Shown: positions 9,637-22,971, counted from the stretch's first letter. The stretch is 64,000 bases of DNA from Bolinopsis microptera (GCF_026151205.1 NC_087074.1:4898001-4962000); one strand, 5' to 3'. Program-made: numbers and translations. The notes: a model not told the origin generated them from the letters alone.

Positions 9637-12600
9637 GTAAGTCAATCTAAACAATTCAACCTTATCTGACTTCTGAGTCAGATATTTGTTCAAATGTTTA
9701 CATCTTCTACCTGGCCAGGTCTATTCTTCGGCATGATTATCACTGTTTGCAAGCTGTCCTGCATATATAATGCGGTTGTCCGTACGTCAGCAAGTGATTT
9801 ATATGTTATCAGCTCGCCTCCTTCGACCTATGTTACCGATGAATATTGCGTGATTCATCTGACTTTCCGAGCGTTCTGCAATTATAGAAGTTTTAGTGAT
9901 GATTAGCATCTATATTATGACTCATTAATGAAATATTAAGATAAAAGAATTCAGCCTATATATAGAGCCTAGTGAGCTCTAATAACTGTCATTAGAAAAG
10001 TATGTGTTCTGAACAGCATATTGAAACCAAATCTTACAGAAGGTTTCCTGAATTATAATAAAGTTTTTAAAGGACTCAATCTGGGTACGGAACAGTCTCC
10101 TATTTAGTATAAAAACTCATCAGCATTAAAACTAGTCCCCAGTTAAATTCACCTCAAACCCCACTGCACCCACACATGTTTTATTAATCTAACAGCTCCT
10201 TTATAAATCTAACAGTTCCCCTTCAGGCAATATGGCCGCTACGTGGGAGGATTCCTGCAAGTACTTGTACGCTCCTACAAATAACAACAAGTCTAATGAC
10301 TTCGCCGGTAAGAAGATGGCCTGGCTTCCAGTGCCCGGTGATGATGGGTTCGCCAAGATCGAGATCTTGAAACAAGAAGGAGATGACTGCCAGATTAATC
10401 TGGTCGAAACCAACGAGGTGAGGATGGAAAAAAATATATACTGTCACGCTAGAGTTACAGTTTCTAAAATATTTAATATTATCACAATATTTTTGCAATG
10501 GGATAAGGACGGATATTTTAGAATATCAAAAAACAAGGTCTTGAAAGTTGAACTAGCTTTCAAAAAGTATAAAGCTGGAAAATATATTTAATATTCATTC
10601 TTGACAATTTTGTGGCGATGCAAGTGTTAGCATTGTTAAAACTCTTTTGAAATTCTTTCCGAATTGTCGATAATCTGGAAATTTTGACATTCTTCAATTT
10701 TCAATAAATAAAAGTTGGTAAGCTCATCAAAGTTTTTGTAGAAGCCTCAATCGAATCAATTATTCGAGATTTTTTACATTTCTCATATTCTAAAAATTCC
10801 CGATCGTTTAAACTTTAGAAATGGTAGAAAAATGCATTATCCCTAGATATGAGCCCTTGAGCCACTATAAACTTATAAAATGTTACTAATAAAACATTGT
10901 TTGAATTAGCCATATAATCGGGTTCAGTGCAAGAAGGTTTTTTCTTTTACAGCTTAGGATGCAAGTGGCTACTTAGTAGACGGACAATACCTCAACATCT
11001 TTAAATTAAATAAACTATTGCTGACCTTGAACGGCCAAAATATCAACCATGAGACTTATTTTATCGCTAAAAATCAATAACAGTTGAATTAGCTTTTTAG
11101 GGATTTGACCGCCTTGAGAGACACACAGAAAACCTATTATATAGTTCATAAAACCTATCTAACTTATATCACATATTAGTATATAATAATCACTCCTACT
11201 GAGTCTGATGAGTGAGCTAGGAGGTCGCCGAACATCTCATTTTAAAGCTGTATCGATTTTCTATACGCATACCAAAAACGAACTTTTATGGGTGTTTCTA
11301 ATGACCATACAGGGTCAATACTCGAAAAGAGCAGATTTGTTAACTTATACGACGGTGCACCAATTTCCTGCTCTATCCTGCAAATTGAAGGCGCAAATTT
11401 TTAAGAGCTCTTGGAGTTCGACGCCTATCGGAATAATAAGGGTACTTATTAAACATCTGTACTCGCGAAGAATCTAAAATCAGGAAATAGACTAAGTCAT
11501 GGATGTGGTACAAATTTGAATATGGGTGAAGTTTTAATAAGATATGCCTTAGAACTAAATTATGGTACACAAATTTTCACTTTCGTCGATGATATAAAAA
11601 ATGATATAAAATGAACAATGACTATGAGCTTGGCTGAATCTCAGTTAATTGCTTTCAATTCGACTACATTGCAGAATATAACTAAGAATATAATTAAATA
11701 AAGGAAAAATTTGCAAAACAAATATGTTTAAGTCCGAAAAAATGTTACTTAATCTCTTCTCAGAAACGAACAGTCAACATCAACGAATGCCAGCCAATGA
11801 ACCCCCCTAAGTTCGAGATGTGTACCGACATGTCTCTGCTCTCTTACCTTAACGAAGGAGGTCTCCTCCATAACTTGAAGACCAGATACGTCGCCAACGT
11901 TATCTACGTGAGTAAAAACAACCTCTTATTGATATTAATAATTGGCAGGATAAGGAAAGCATAAATTGATCGACTTTACAAACCATGATTTGAGTTAACT
12001 GTGACTTATTGTTGAGTATCTTGACTCCGTTTATTTTTCAGACCTACTCCGGTCTTTTCTGTGTCGCTATTAATCCCTACAAGAGATTCCCTATCTACAC
12101 AGGTACGTTCTGCTCTACAATCACAATTACCTTGTTGCTAGCAATATTCCCAGTATTCATTGCGCATCATTGAGCTGTAAGGCATTTTTAAACCTTACCT
12201 ATACAGCACTCAGTAAAGATTGTTTAATTTCACCATGAAACTATTCCAGATGTTGTGATCGCCAACTACCGTGGAAAGAAGAGGACAGAATTACCTCCTC
12301 ACGTCTTCGCTATTGCTGATAACGCTTACTCTGACATGATCCAAAACAGGGAGAACCAGTCTATCCTGATTACTGGTGAATCTGGTGCGGGAAAAACCGA
12401 GAACACGAAGAAAGTCATCCAGTACTTCGCCAGTATTGGAGCCACTGCCGGTAGTGGTGCAGATAAGAAAATGTCCGTCGAAGACCAAGTTGTCATGTGT
12501 AACCCCGTCCTTGAGGCCTACGGTAACGCCAAGACCGTCCGAAACGACAACTCTTCTCGATTCGGTAAATTCATCCGAGTTCATTTCGGTAAGGACGCCA

Positions 12601-15600
12601 AGTTGGCTTCTGCCGATATCGAGTACTACCTGCTGGAGAAGGCTCGTCTCACCTACCAGAACCCCGAGGAGAGGAACTTCCATATCTTCTACCAGATCTT
12701 CAAGGGTACCCCCAAGGAGATGCAGACCTCAGATTTCCTGCTCGACCCTGACGCAAACAACTACAAGTTCCTGAGTAACGGAGATGTACAAGTACCTTCA
12801 CAGGACGACGTTGAATTGTGGAAGGAGAACGAAGAGGCTATGGTTATCCTCAACTTCTCCGACGACGAGAAATACTCCATCCTCAAACTCATGTCCGCTT
12901 GTCTACTCTTCGGAAACATCAACCTGAAGCAGAACAAGAGAGATGAAGGTTGCGAGATCGAGAATCCAGTCTACATTGAGAAGACAGCTGCTCTTCTTCA
13001 GATCCCCGCTGCTGAATTCCAGAAGTGCCTCCTCAAACCCAGAGTAAAGGTCGGATCCGAGATGGTCACCAAGTCCCAGAACTCTGACCAGGTACTTTTT
13101 AAGCACTTTCCTTGTGTTTAAATTGCGATAAAACTAAAGTAATGATAGATTCAAAAACAAACAACTTTTCTAAACTAAGATTACAGTAGAAATACAAAGT
13201 GAATCAAGTACGTTGCGAAACAGGAGATTTGTAAATAACGATGGTTTCCCGTAGGTCTACTTCGCCACCAAGGCTCTGTGTAAGGCTATCTTCGAGCGTG
13301 TGTTCAAGTGGCTGATCGGAAAGTGTAACAAGGCTCTTGATACCAAGAAACCTAGGGCTAACTTCTGTGGTGTCTTGGATATTGCTGGATTCGAGATCTT
13401 CGACGTAAGTCTTTCCACATCATTTAATTTCCTCTTTAATGTTTTTTTAAAGTCGTAATTGACAACTAATTGTCTTCTTGTAGTGTTCAGAAGGGAGATC
13501 TTTAACTTATCTTGTGACGTTATGTCAAGGTTATGGTGGCTGACACTCTGTATTATTTCAGTTCAACACATTCGAGCAGCTGTGTATTAACTTGACCAAC
13601 GAGAGACTGCAACAGTTCTTCAACCACCACATGTTCATCCTAGAACAGGAAGAATACAAGAAGGAAGGAATTGTCTGGGCGTTCATTGACTTCGGTCTTG
13701 ATCTGGAACGTTCCATTGAACTTATGGAGAAGCCAATGGGAATCTTGCCTATGTTGGACGAGGAATGCATGTTCCCCAAGGCTACTGATACTACCTACAA
13801 GGATAAGGTCATCCAGCAGCATAACAAGAAGCACCCCAAGTTCTCTACACCATCCATGAAGTCCATCAAGGGAATGGATAACCCACCCCATTTCAACATT
13901 CACCATTACGCTGGTGGGTTTTTTACAATACAAATTTTGTTGACAATAAAAATTTACTGAATCATTGTTTTATGATTCAACCATATCTCCATCAAACAAA
14001 TACCGTTTTTGTAAAACTAGGTGTATTTAGATGTTGAAGTATCTAGTTATGGTTTATAGAGCTGATACTGTATTTATATAGGTGTTGTCGGATACAATGT
14101 TGGTGATTGGTTGACCAAGAACTCCGATCCTCTCAACGACAATTGTCTGGATCTGTTCAGAAAATCTGCTATGCCCTTCATGGCTGAGCTGTTCGCTGAT
14201 TGTGTCCCCGCTGGACCCAAGGAAAGGAAGAAGACTTTCCAGACCATGGCTATGATGCACAGGAAGTCCCTGAACTCTCTCATGGGAATGTTGCACGCAA
14301 CCTACCCTCATTTCATCCGTTGTCTGGTACCTAACGAGACCAAGACCCCCGGAAAGGTCCAGGCTGAACTTATCCTTCATCAGCTCAGGTTTGTTCTAAA
14401 TCAATCAGCTTCATTATCTTCATAAGTCATAACTTTTAATTCTTGCTCTCAAAAGATGCATATTCATTGAACGGTCATGAGGTGCTCCCAATAAGACTTA
14501 ACATGTACAAATAACATTGGCAAATAAATGTAATTTCTAACTCTCAAAATGTCCAGGTGTAATGGTGTACTTGAAGGTATCCGTATTGTGCGAGCTGGAT
14601 TCCCCAACAGGATTGCCTACGCCGACTTCGTACAGCGATACAAGATCCTGGCCGCTTCAGCCATCCCTGCTGGCTTCATCGAGGCCAAAGAAGCTTCTCA
14701 GCTTATCATCACTCATCTTGAGCTTACTGATGACCAAGCTAAATTCGGAAACACCAAGGTCTTCTTCCGTTGTGGAATCTTGGGAACACTTGAGGATTTG
14801 CGTGACGAGAAGATTACCCAGATCCTCTCTGCCTTCCAGGCTCTCACTCGTGGATGGATTGCCCGCAAGATCTACATGAAGCTTATGGAACAGAGGTAAA
14901 ACTATTACCTGTTGCCTAACCTACTGGACATCTTTGAAGTATTCGGTTTTGATCAGGGTAGAAAAGCCCAAATACGAATGGCAATTATTCTCCACATAAA
15001 AATATTCGGGAAATAAATCATAGTTTTTTTCAGGGTTGGAGTTGTTGTCCTGCAGAGAAACATCCGTCAGCACTTCGTCCTGAGGAACTGGCCGTGGTGG
15101 AAGCTTTTCACCAAGGTCAAACCTCTCCTGTCCATCGCCCGTCAGGAGGACGAGATCAGAGAAAAGGAGGAAGAGATGAAGAAAGCCATGGAAGAAGCCG
15201 CTGCAACGGCCGTTGCCAAGAAGGAGCTCGAAGAGAAATACGAGAAACTTGAGGAAGAGAGGATGAAGATCCAAGCTGAGCTGGAGAGGGAGAGACAGGC
15301 AGCTATTGATGCTGAGGAACTTGTCTTCAAACTTGAAGGTAAACAGCAGGAGCTCGAGGAGGAGAACAATGAGTTGATCGACAGAATTGAAGAGGAAGAG
15401 GAGAACAACTTCATCGTCGCTGAGAACAAAAGGGGAGTTGAAGCTGAACTCATCGGAGTCCAGGAAGAACTTGCCGCTCTTGGCGAAAGGCTCAAGAACG
15501 TGAGTATTAGTTTTTTTATGTTGTTCGACAAAAATTATTTCGTTTGTTAACAAAACAACACAAAAAAGATTTTTACATCTTTGGCTCGTGCAAATCTTTT

Positions 15601-18600
15601 ATTGGGGTTTCCATTTATTTTTTGTTCCATTGCTGAGGCGTTCGTTTATGACAAATTCAGGCAAAATGTTTATCCTAATGTTCCATTCATTTACAATGTA
15701 TCACTTCAGGCCGGTGGTGATATCCAAGGAAAAGAAGCAGAACTCAAGGAAAAAAATAACGAGTTGACCAGAAAGGACGAGGAGATCAAGAAACTGGATA
15801 CCAAATTGAATGATACCGCAAAGAGACTGGGAGAGACCGAATCCATGCTGGCCGCTGCTCAAGAAAAGGGACAGCGTCTTGACAAGGAGAAGAAGAGGGT
15901 TGAGAGTGAGCTTGGTGAGACCAAAGTGGATCTTGACAAGGAAAAGAGAGCCAAGGCAGATCTGGACAAGAACCTGAGAAAGAAGGACGCTGAATGCAAG
16001 GAAGTCCTCGGACAACTTGATGACATGACTAGACAGAAGACCGAGTCTGAGGACACCGTCAGAAGGAAGGAAAGTGAAATTTCCGGCCTACAGGCAGCTG
16101 TTGAAGCTGAACAGAACAACGTTACTAAATGCCAGAGACAGATTAAAGATCTCGGACAGAAGAACAAGGACATTGAGGATGAGCTCGATAACGAGCGAAA
16201 CCAGAAGCAGAGACTTGAAAAGGCAAGAAACGAGCTTGAAGCCCAGATCGCCGCCTACGAGGATCAGATTGAGGAGGCCGGTGGAGCTAACAGCGCTGCC
16301 GTAAGTTATTTCACTTTTAATCAAACATGTCATCATAGTTTATTGAATTTTAAACAGAACGTCCAGTTTGATGCAAATATGCACATGTATAATTAGCGAG
16401 GATGGCACCTTGACTCCCAAGACTCCGAGAGTAAGGAGTGTAACAAACATTGAGGAATGTTACTGCAAAGGAAACCTTTTTTAAGTAACTCTTGATTCGC
16501 TGAGTCAGTACTTGATAAATGTTATCGTGTCTAGTGTTACCGGTCTCTGATTTTTCTTTTTTCTCTCATACATCCTGACATTCCGCAGCTGACATGGTCA
16601 GCAACAAACAATTGGTGAATTGAATAATATAATTCGTTATTCGATCTTCCTTTTTTTGCTTATTTCGCACAAACCCGATGATTTTTAAAACCAGTAAAAA
16701 CTTGTGCATGTTTAGTCTGACGTAATCCTATGGTGCCAAATTTTTGTAAATTTAGAATCATTTGCTAAATTAGTTTTCCCTCTTCATGTGCAACACAAGG
16801 GAATATTTTGTCCGCACTTTAACTCATCTCTTTCTCTTTGCAGACTGAGTTGTGCCGACGTCGTGAGGAGGAGATCGCCAAGCTCCGAAAGGATAAGGAA
16901 GGAGCTGAACTCGAAGCTCAAGAACAGGCCGATGCTTCTAAGAGGAAGTTCAACGATGTCCAGAACCAACTTGAGGATGCTGAGGATATGCTCAGGAAAT
17001 ACAAAGCCAAGTGAGAAATATATGAATAAAATTATTACGTCATTTCGTATAAGAATATATTTTGTACGAACACTTAGTTTCAATAATATAATGTTTGGTT
17101 CATTTGCGTCTTTCAAAATAATTTCTAAGATCTCCAAAGAATTATCATTTCATTTTAGTAACCCCTTAATTCAACTCAGGGCTGAAAAAGAAAAGAAGGC
17201 CTTCATGTCCGAAATGAATGACCTCAACGAGCAGGTCGACAACTTGGCCAAGGCCAAGGCCACCTCCGACAAGAACGCCGGTGGCCTTGACGCTTCTCTC
17301 GCAGAGGCCAACGCCCGTATTGCTGCACTCGAGGCCTCTCTTAGAGAGCTGACCGACAAGTACAACAAGCTGGTCAAGGACAACAACGCCACAGTCGGCA
17401 GACTGGAAGAGGCTGAGGCCAGAGAGGCCAACCTCGCCAAGCAGAAGAAGGTTCTCAGTGCCCAGATTGATGACCTGAAGAACCAGCTTGAGGACGAGAG
17501 CGCCCAGAAGAACCAGCTCATCAACCAGCTGCGTGCCGCCACTGCTGACCTTTCGGCCGCCAGAGACGACCTTGAGATTATCAACGCCGAGAAGAACGAT
17601 CTTGGCAGGAACCTAACTAACGCTCAGAACGAGATTCAGTCTTGGAAGAGCCGACTCGAGGCCGAAGCTCTGCCCAAGATCGATGGTAAGGACCATATTC
17701 TATATTGCCATATTCTGTTATATCAATATTATGCTAGTTTTATCTTCAGTTACTGTAGACTGTGTTATAAAAAAACTAATTTAAGGCGTAATTTTGCCTG
17801 TATTTTCCACTTTTTGCATCTATGGTTATATCGATGTAATTAGTACAGATGATAAACAGCAATATTTACAGAGCTTGAGGCTGAGAAGAGGAAACTCCTT
17901 GCCCGAATCCAGGAGGCTGAAGACCGAGCTGATGAGGCTATGTCAAAGTAAGTTAATTAAGTGAACAATTTCATACTTGTCCTACTTGAGAGTCCAGCTC
18001 GAAGTCACCAAATGTGCGGTATTTAAAAAGTGTGCAGTTTACATAGTGTCAAAAACCTTTTACAATACGTGAGAAATCCTGAATTTTTCACCTACATTTC
18101 CGTTCCATGCCAGACATGGCAAAGCAATAGCCCACCAGATTCTGAGATATAATATACACTAAAAATGCGAGCTGTGAGCTGGCTAACAACCGATGACAGT
18201 CATTGTCAACAACTGCCGACCTCCGTACACCCCATGTTTCCACTGCTCCCACCATTCCGAGAATATTTTTACCTTATATGGTCATGTCTCCTGTCCTGCA
18301 ATGTGTTGACGTTCAGGACCTTAAAGAGAAGCTTGTCCGGCGCCCGACTTAGAAAACTCGGGAAATACCATACAAAGTTTTAGTGACTGGTGGTTGGACT
18401 CAGAAAATAGAGACAGATTACTGTATTGAGTAAAAAAACAGCTATATCGGCTTCAGCTAGAAAAGACATAGAAGTTAGAACTGAATAGGGAACATCATAT
18501 TAATAGCATATGGAAATCATTCGGAAACTATTTGATCAAGGAGAAGTGTGTGAGCTCTGAGAGGATGATATTATGTTCACATAGTGCTACATACTGGTTA

Positions 18601-21600
18601 CATACTGGTTACATACTGGTTACATACTGGTTACTGACTGGTAACTGACTGGTAACTGACTGGTTACATACTGGCTACATACTGGTTACTGACTGGTAAC
18701 TGACTGGCTACATACTGGTTACTGACTGGTAACTGACTGGTAACATACTGGCTACATACTGGTTACTGACTGGTAACTGACTGGTTACATACTGGCTACA
18801 TACTGGTTACTGACTGGTAACTGACTGGTAACATACTGGTTAGATACTGGTAACATACTGGTTAGATACTGGTTACATACTGGCTACATACTGGTTACTG
18901 ACTGGTAACTGACTGGTTACATACTGGTTACATACTGGTTACACACATGCTGGTGTTATATCTTTATAAACTGACAATAACAAAGTTCTAACCAAACCCC
19001 GTACCCAGGTGCAACAACCTGGACAAGATGAGGACTCGTCTTATGCACGAACTCGAAGATTCTGGTGTTGAGCTAGAGAGGACTAGGTCTGAACTGGCCG
19101 CCCTTGACAAGAAGTGCAAGAAGATCGACATGATCGTCTTGGAATGGAAGAGCAAGTACGACTCTGCCAGCAGCCATGTCGAGTCTCTCACCATTGAACT
19201 CCAGAAATCCAACGTAAGTTTAACTATATCTTACTCCATATGGTTTCTAACATGCTCAGCTCTATAGATCACCGGAACATTTGTAGAATGTTTTCGGCTT
19301 ATATTTTAACACACGACATTGGGAAGAGAAATATATTTTTCTAAGCAAACTTACTTTTCAGACTAACGTCCTGAACATGAAATCCACATGTGAGGAGTAC
19401 ACCGTTACCATCGAGAACCATAGCCGATCTCTCAAGAAATACGAGGCTGACATCAGAGACTTGAACGCCGAGCTTGAGGGAGGACGCAACAGCCACGAGC
19501 TGGAGAAGATCCGCCGCAAACTCGAGGGAGAGAACGATGAGCTGAGACAGCACATTGACGAGCTCGAGATCCTTGTCTCCTCAAGCGAGAGCAAGTGCAC
19601 CAAGCTCACTCTGGAGATCGCCACCATCCGTAACTCATACGAGAGACAGCTGGCTGACGCTGATGAAGAGGGAGAGAAGGCCCGTAAGGGACTCCTCCGA
19701 CAGGTCGAACAGCTCAAGATGCAGCTCGAAGACCAAGAGAAGGCTAAGGCTGATATCCTCAAGGTGAAGAAGAACCTCGAGATTGAAGTTGGAAACCTCA
19801 ACGAGGACCTCGGAAACGCCGACAAGACCATTGCCGCTCTGAACGCCAACATTGGAAAGCACCAGAAGACCGTCCAGGAGATGACCATGGCTCTTGATGA
19901 GGCTCACCGTGCTCTCGATGACCACAAGACCGCCCTTGTCCGCTCAGACAAGCGATGCAGTGAACTGACTCACATTAAGGAGGAGCTCGAGGGCAACCTT
20001 GATGGAGCTGATCGTGCACGCCGAAACGCTGAGGGTGAGAAGTCCGAGATGGCAGCACACATTGCTGATCTTGAACGACAGATTGCCACTATCTCCAACC
20101 AGAAGAGGAAGGCTGAGGTTGATCTTGCTGGACTCCGAGAGTCTCTCGAAGAGTTCGAGTCTCAAGCTATGTCTGCTGAGGAGAAGGTGAAGAGACACGC
20201 TGATATGGTTTCTAAACTTCAGTCTGACCTTACCCGTGAGGCTGATGCTCGTGCTGGATTTGAACGTGTAAACGCCAAACTCAACAGTGACATCTTCAGC
20301 CTGAACGCAAGGATCGAGGAAGTAGAATCATCTGCTCGCTCTGCCGCCAAGAACAAGATCAGCCAGCTGGAGATCAAGATCAGACAGCTGGAGAACGACT
20401 GCTCTTCTGAGGCCAAGGCCCGAGGTGATGCTCAACATGCTCTGAAGAACCTTGACCGAGTTATCCGTGAGAAGGAATTCAACTCTGATGAGGACATGAA
20501 GACCATCCAGAGACTCCAGGGACAGATCGAGTTCCAGAACAACAAGATGAAGGCTCTCCGACGAACCATCGATGATGGCGTAAGTAAACTTTTCTAGTCT
20601 TTCTGCTTTTCCATCCCATCTGTAATTCAATATTATTCGGTACTTTACTGATATTTTCATAGGGCAAATTCTTCATCAAGGTTCCCGGTTATATATTGTT
20701 AATAGTATTAAAAAAACTAGCCCCACTAATCGAATACTCTTTACAGGAAGCTCAGATTGCTGTTATGCAGAACAAACTTCGCAAGGCTATCCATGACGTA
20801 GAAGAGGCTGAGGAGAGGTCCGCAATGTTGGAGACCCAGCTCGTCAGGGGTGGAAGATCTGGAGGTAGCTCCAGCACCCGCATCACTACTCGCCGTGTGG
20901 TAAGTTGATACGCTCACTGCTTTCACTTTCACTTTCACTTACAATTCAAATTTTAGTCTCATTTCTCCCCTTTCACGAAGTTTTTGTTTTTTGTAGCGCG
21001 CGACTACTTATATGAGCTATTATAGTATGCTACTGAAACTGCACTCCGATAATACTTCGTAGTTTTCAAGCTGCTGCAAGTAAAGCCTTCTAAAATACTC
21101 CTTTATAAATACTGCTATTTTGTGCAACGAATTTTTGCATAATACAGCTTCCCGGATTTCAACACCTCCCACAGCTTGCTGACAAGCGCTTTGACACTTG
21201 CAGGGCTTCCGAACCAGCTTACACCTCACGTAAACTTTCCGTCAGAGTCACGTGTCTTTTCACTGTAATCACGTGACTTTTCACTGTAATCACGTGACTT
21301 TTCACCGTGGTAGAATCGTTTTTTATAGGATAATGTCAGGTGGTGTTGCTTGCTGAGGAAGCAGGTCCGGAACAAACTGCTAATTACATCAGCCGTACAG
21401 TGGCCCTTTTTAATTACATGAGCCTATATATTAGTGTGCTTATTATGTTTCGGCAGGAAGACTTGCAAAATGTATAAAAATGAATCGCTGAGAGAATATT
21501 TCTCTATGCTGTTGTTATACGCATAATTGGAAATTTGGTTCAACTCTATCTCCAGTTCAACAATATACTTTATATACTCGGTAACCTTACAACTAGTACC

Positions 21601-22399
21601 CATCAAACGTCACACCACGTGATATGACGTCACAGCTAAATTAGTATAATTTCGACACCACTCTAAGTAACATCTTTTCCAGTTCTCATCCTCCATTGGA
21701 CCATCCACCACCGTTCGTCGCAGCTCTGTTACCCAAAGCTCCAATGCTGCTGCAGCAGAGTAGAGTAGGTTACCGGCATGCTTTCTGCATCTTACCGGCA
21801 TACTTTCTGCATCTTACCGGCATGCTTTCTGCATCTTACCGGCATGCTTTCTGCATCTTACCGGAATCTTACCGGCATGCTTTCTGCATCTTACCGGCAT
21901 GCTTTCTGCATCTTAACGGAATCTTACCGGCATGCTTTCTGCATCTTACCGGCATCTTACCGGCATGCACGATATCTCAACATTCTAAACTCCAATACTT
22001 GTGGTCATGCATGTCAAACCGATTAATTAAATGAACAAGTCATTCTGATTAGATTATTTGCTTGTTCAAGTCTTACAGATTGCATGTTAACGATCAATTT
22101 TATTCTCTGATAATGCTGTGATCAACATTTTGATGTCATATCCGAGATCTATAATTGATTTCTTGTTATGATCAACTTTAGAAAGCATTAAATTCTTGCT
22201 GAAATCTATAACTCATCCTCTATCTCATCCTGATTGATGAGATTTTAAAGCAATTTAATGTTAGCGTCAATATTCTCAGTTACTTTAGTTATCTCAGTTA
22301 CTTTAGTTATTTAAGTTACTGAACATACCTTGCTAAAGCAAATCCTTAACACCTTTCTGTTTACAGGCTATCGACGTCAAACGAGAGGAGGAGGAATAG
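9624..22399 (+). CDS. Muscle-type (class II, striated/smooth) myosin heavy chain, complete gene
   Basis: Actin-based motor of muscle thick filaments. Exons: 9624-9636 (one of four first exons), 10227-10417, 11764-11907, 12042-12102, 12250-13091, 13255-13404, 13562-13913, 14082-14388, 14557-14895, 15034-15499, 15710-16300, 16844-17010, 17180-17685, 17872-17947, 19009-19213, 19362-20579, 20747-20899, 22367-22399. All junctions are GT-AG and in phase, giving 5,814 nt or 1,937 aa, the normal length for the family. Order: SH3-like N-terminus (about 30-80), motor with P-loop GESGAGKT (179-186), switch I NDNSSRFG, switch [15 protein letters not shown] helix, two IQ motifs, hinge proline near 830, then about 1,100 residues of heptad coiled coil ending in KREEEE. 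Motor sequence looks muscle type rather than non-muscle type. Codons in the rod exons are GC-richer than the introns. Gene function is certain; exon 1 choice and species are less so. Confidence 0.95.
10418..11763 (+). other. Myosin intron 2, no recognisable content
   Basis: A/T-rich intron of 1.35 kb between the SH3-like exon and the exon beginning [18 protein letters not shown] see no repeat array or transposon end in it; the open frames are short and lack family resemblance. Confidence 0.6.
12250..13091 (+). CDS. Myosin exon 5: nucleotide-binding core of the motor
   Basis: This 842-bp exon is the longest of the motor. It carries the ATP-binding P-loop GESGAGKT (12375-12398), followed by the [15 protein letters not shown] helix, a short loop 1 ([12 protein letters not shown]) and switch I ([11 protein letters not shown], from 12543). 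It continues through [37 protein letters not shown] and the upper 50-kDa domain to the donor after NSDQ. It corresponds to residues 137-417. All catalytic residues I can check are present. Confidence 0.95.
13255..14895 (+). CDS. Myosin exons 6-9: switch II, actin-binding cleft, converter and first IQ
   Basis: Exon 6 ends in the middle of switch II ([15 protein letters not shown]). Exon 7 gives the relay helix ([17 protein letters not shown]) and part of the actin cleft. Exon 8 carries a short basic loop 2 ([12 protein letters not shown]) and HPHF-like [14 protein letters not shown]. Exon 9 holds the SH helix, the converter ([14 protein letters not shown]), the lever arm KVFFR and the first IQ-like motif ([15 protein letters not shown]). 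The SH2 cysteine is present (codon 14558-14560), but the usual SH1 cysteine position reads valine (14588-14590). Confidence 0.95.
15034..22399 (+). CDS. Myosin exons 10-18: second IQ, hinge and coiled-coil rod
   Basis: Exon 10 starts with the second IQ-like segment ([17 protein letters not shown]), then [10 protein letters not shown] with the proline that ends the lever arm, and enters a coiled coil rich in E/K/L heptads. Exons 11-16 are rod throughout; exon 16 alone gives 406 residues. Exon 17 ends in a Gly/Ser-rich tailpiece ([17 protein letters not shown]). Exon 18 adds only [10 protein letters not shown] and the TAG stop after a 1.47-kb intron. The tailpiece is non-helical and is the usual site of filament-assembly control in this family. 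Confidence 0.92.
18588..18945 (+). repeat. 11-bp minisatellite (TACTGGTTACA)n in myosin intron 14
   Basis: About 32 units mixing TACTGGTTACA, TACTGGCTACA and GACTGGTAACT. The core TACTGGTTAC is the exact reverse complement of the GTAACCAGTA core of the intron 1 arrays, so transcripts of the two introns could pair. Confidence 0.95.
21770..21969 (+). repeat. 22-bp minisatellite in myosin intron 17
   Basis: The unit is TTACCGGCATGCTTTCTGCA plus TC, in about eight full copies. Interspersed are half units of 11 bp (TTACCGGAATC or TTACCGGCATC), so the basic step is 11 bp. Confidence 0.95.
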
Positions 22400-22415
22400 A
22401 CTGATAATGATAACT

Positions 22416-22447
22416 TACCACTGATATCAATAATAATATCAGTGGTA
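22416..22447 (+). promoter_or_regulatory. Perfect 12-bp hairpin in the myosin 3' UTR
   Basis: Arms TACCACTGATAT and ATATCAGTGGTA are perfect reverse complements around an 8-nt loop, starting 17 nt after the stop codon. It would fold in the mRNA. It is too far from the polyadenylation signal to be part of it. A role in stability or localisation is only a guess. Confidence 0.7.
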
Positions 22448-22481
22448 TTACCCCTGGTTGACGGACTATGATTATGTGGAT

Positions 22482-22487
22482 AATAAA
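22482..22487 (+). terminator. Polyadenylation signal AATAAA of the myosin gene
   Basis: Canonical AATAAA 83 nt after the TAG stop, with T-rich sequence downstream. It is the first such hexamer after the coding region. Confidence 0.7.
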
Positions 22488-22971
22488 ATTGATTCTTGGA
22501 CTAGACGAATTCTGAATTAGGACTATAGACTGAAATTTTTGAGAGAACTTCTGTTTTTTGTATAATATTTTGTAAACATGATGATTTTTGACGAGTTTTC
22601 TAGAGAATTCCCCTTTTATACCCCCATATTCGCGGGAAAGGGTTTAAATCTTGCTATTATTCCTTGATTTTATTATTATATACTTATCAATGTGAACCAA
22701 ACTGACGCAAACTTAGAAATGATATAAGAGTTTTTATCGTTTCGAAAAACATCAAACTCTTGGTGGAATAACTAAAAATATTGATGCAAAATCTATTTAA
22801 TAACAAGACTTAAACACTCTCAAAAATACAGTGAAATAATTGTACCATAATACGGAAAAACATATTTGGGAAGATGGCGAATACATTATTCGTTAACATT
22901 TTTTCTCTTTTTAATTTTATAGTTTCTTCAATGTCCCTTCTCATTATTTTTTATTCTTTTTGGCGTTACGG

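Noticed and set aside
10196-10226. Second acceptor (TCTAACAG) 26 bp before exon 2 of myosin
   Set aside because: Use of it would put a stop in frame; it is better read as a duplicated branch-point sequence.
18272-18281. CCTTATATGG, a perfect CArG box in myosin intron 14
   Set aside because: In AT-rich sequence about one such match is expected by chance over this gene; no cluster with other muscle sites.
21770-21969. CRISPR-like array
   Set aside because: Units are head-to-tail with no unique spacers and the genome is eukaryotic.
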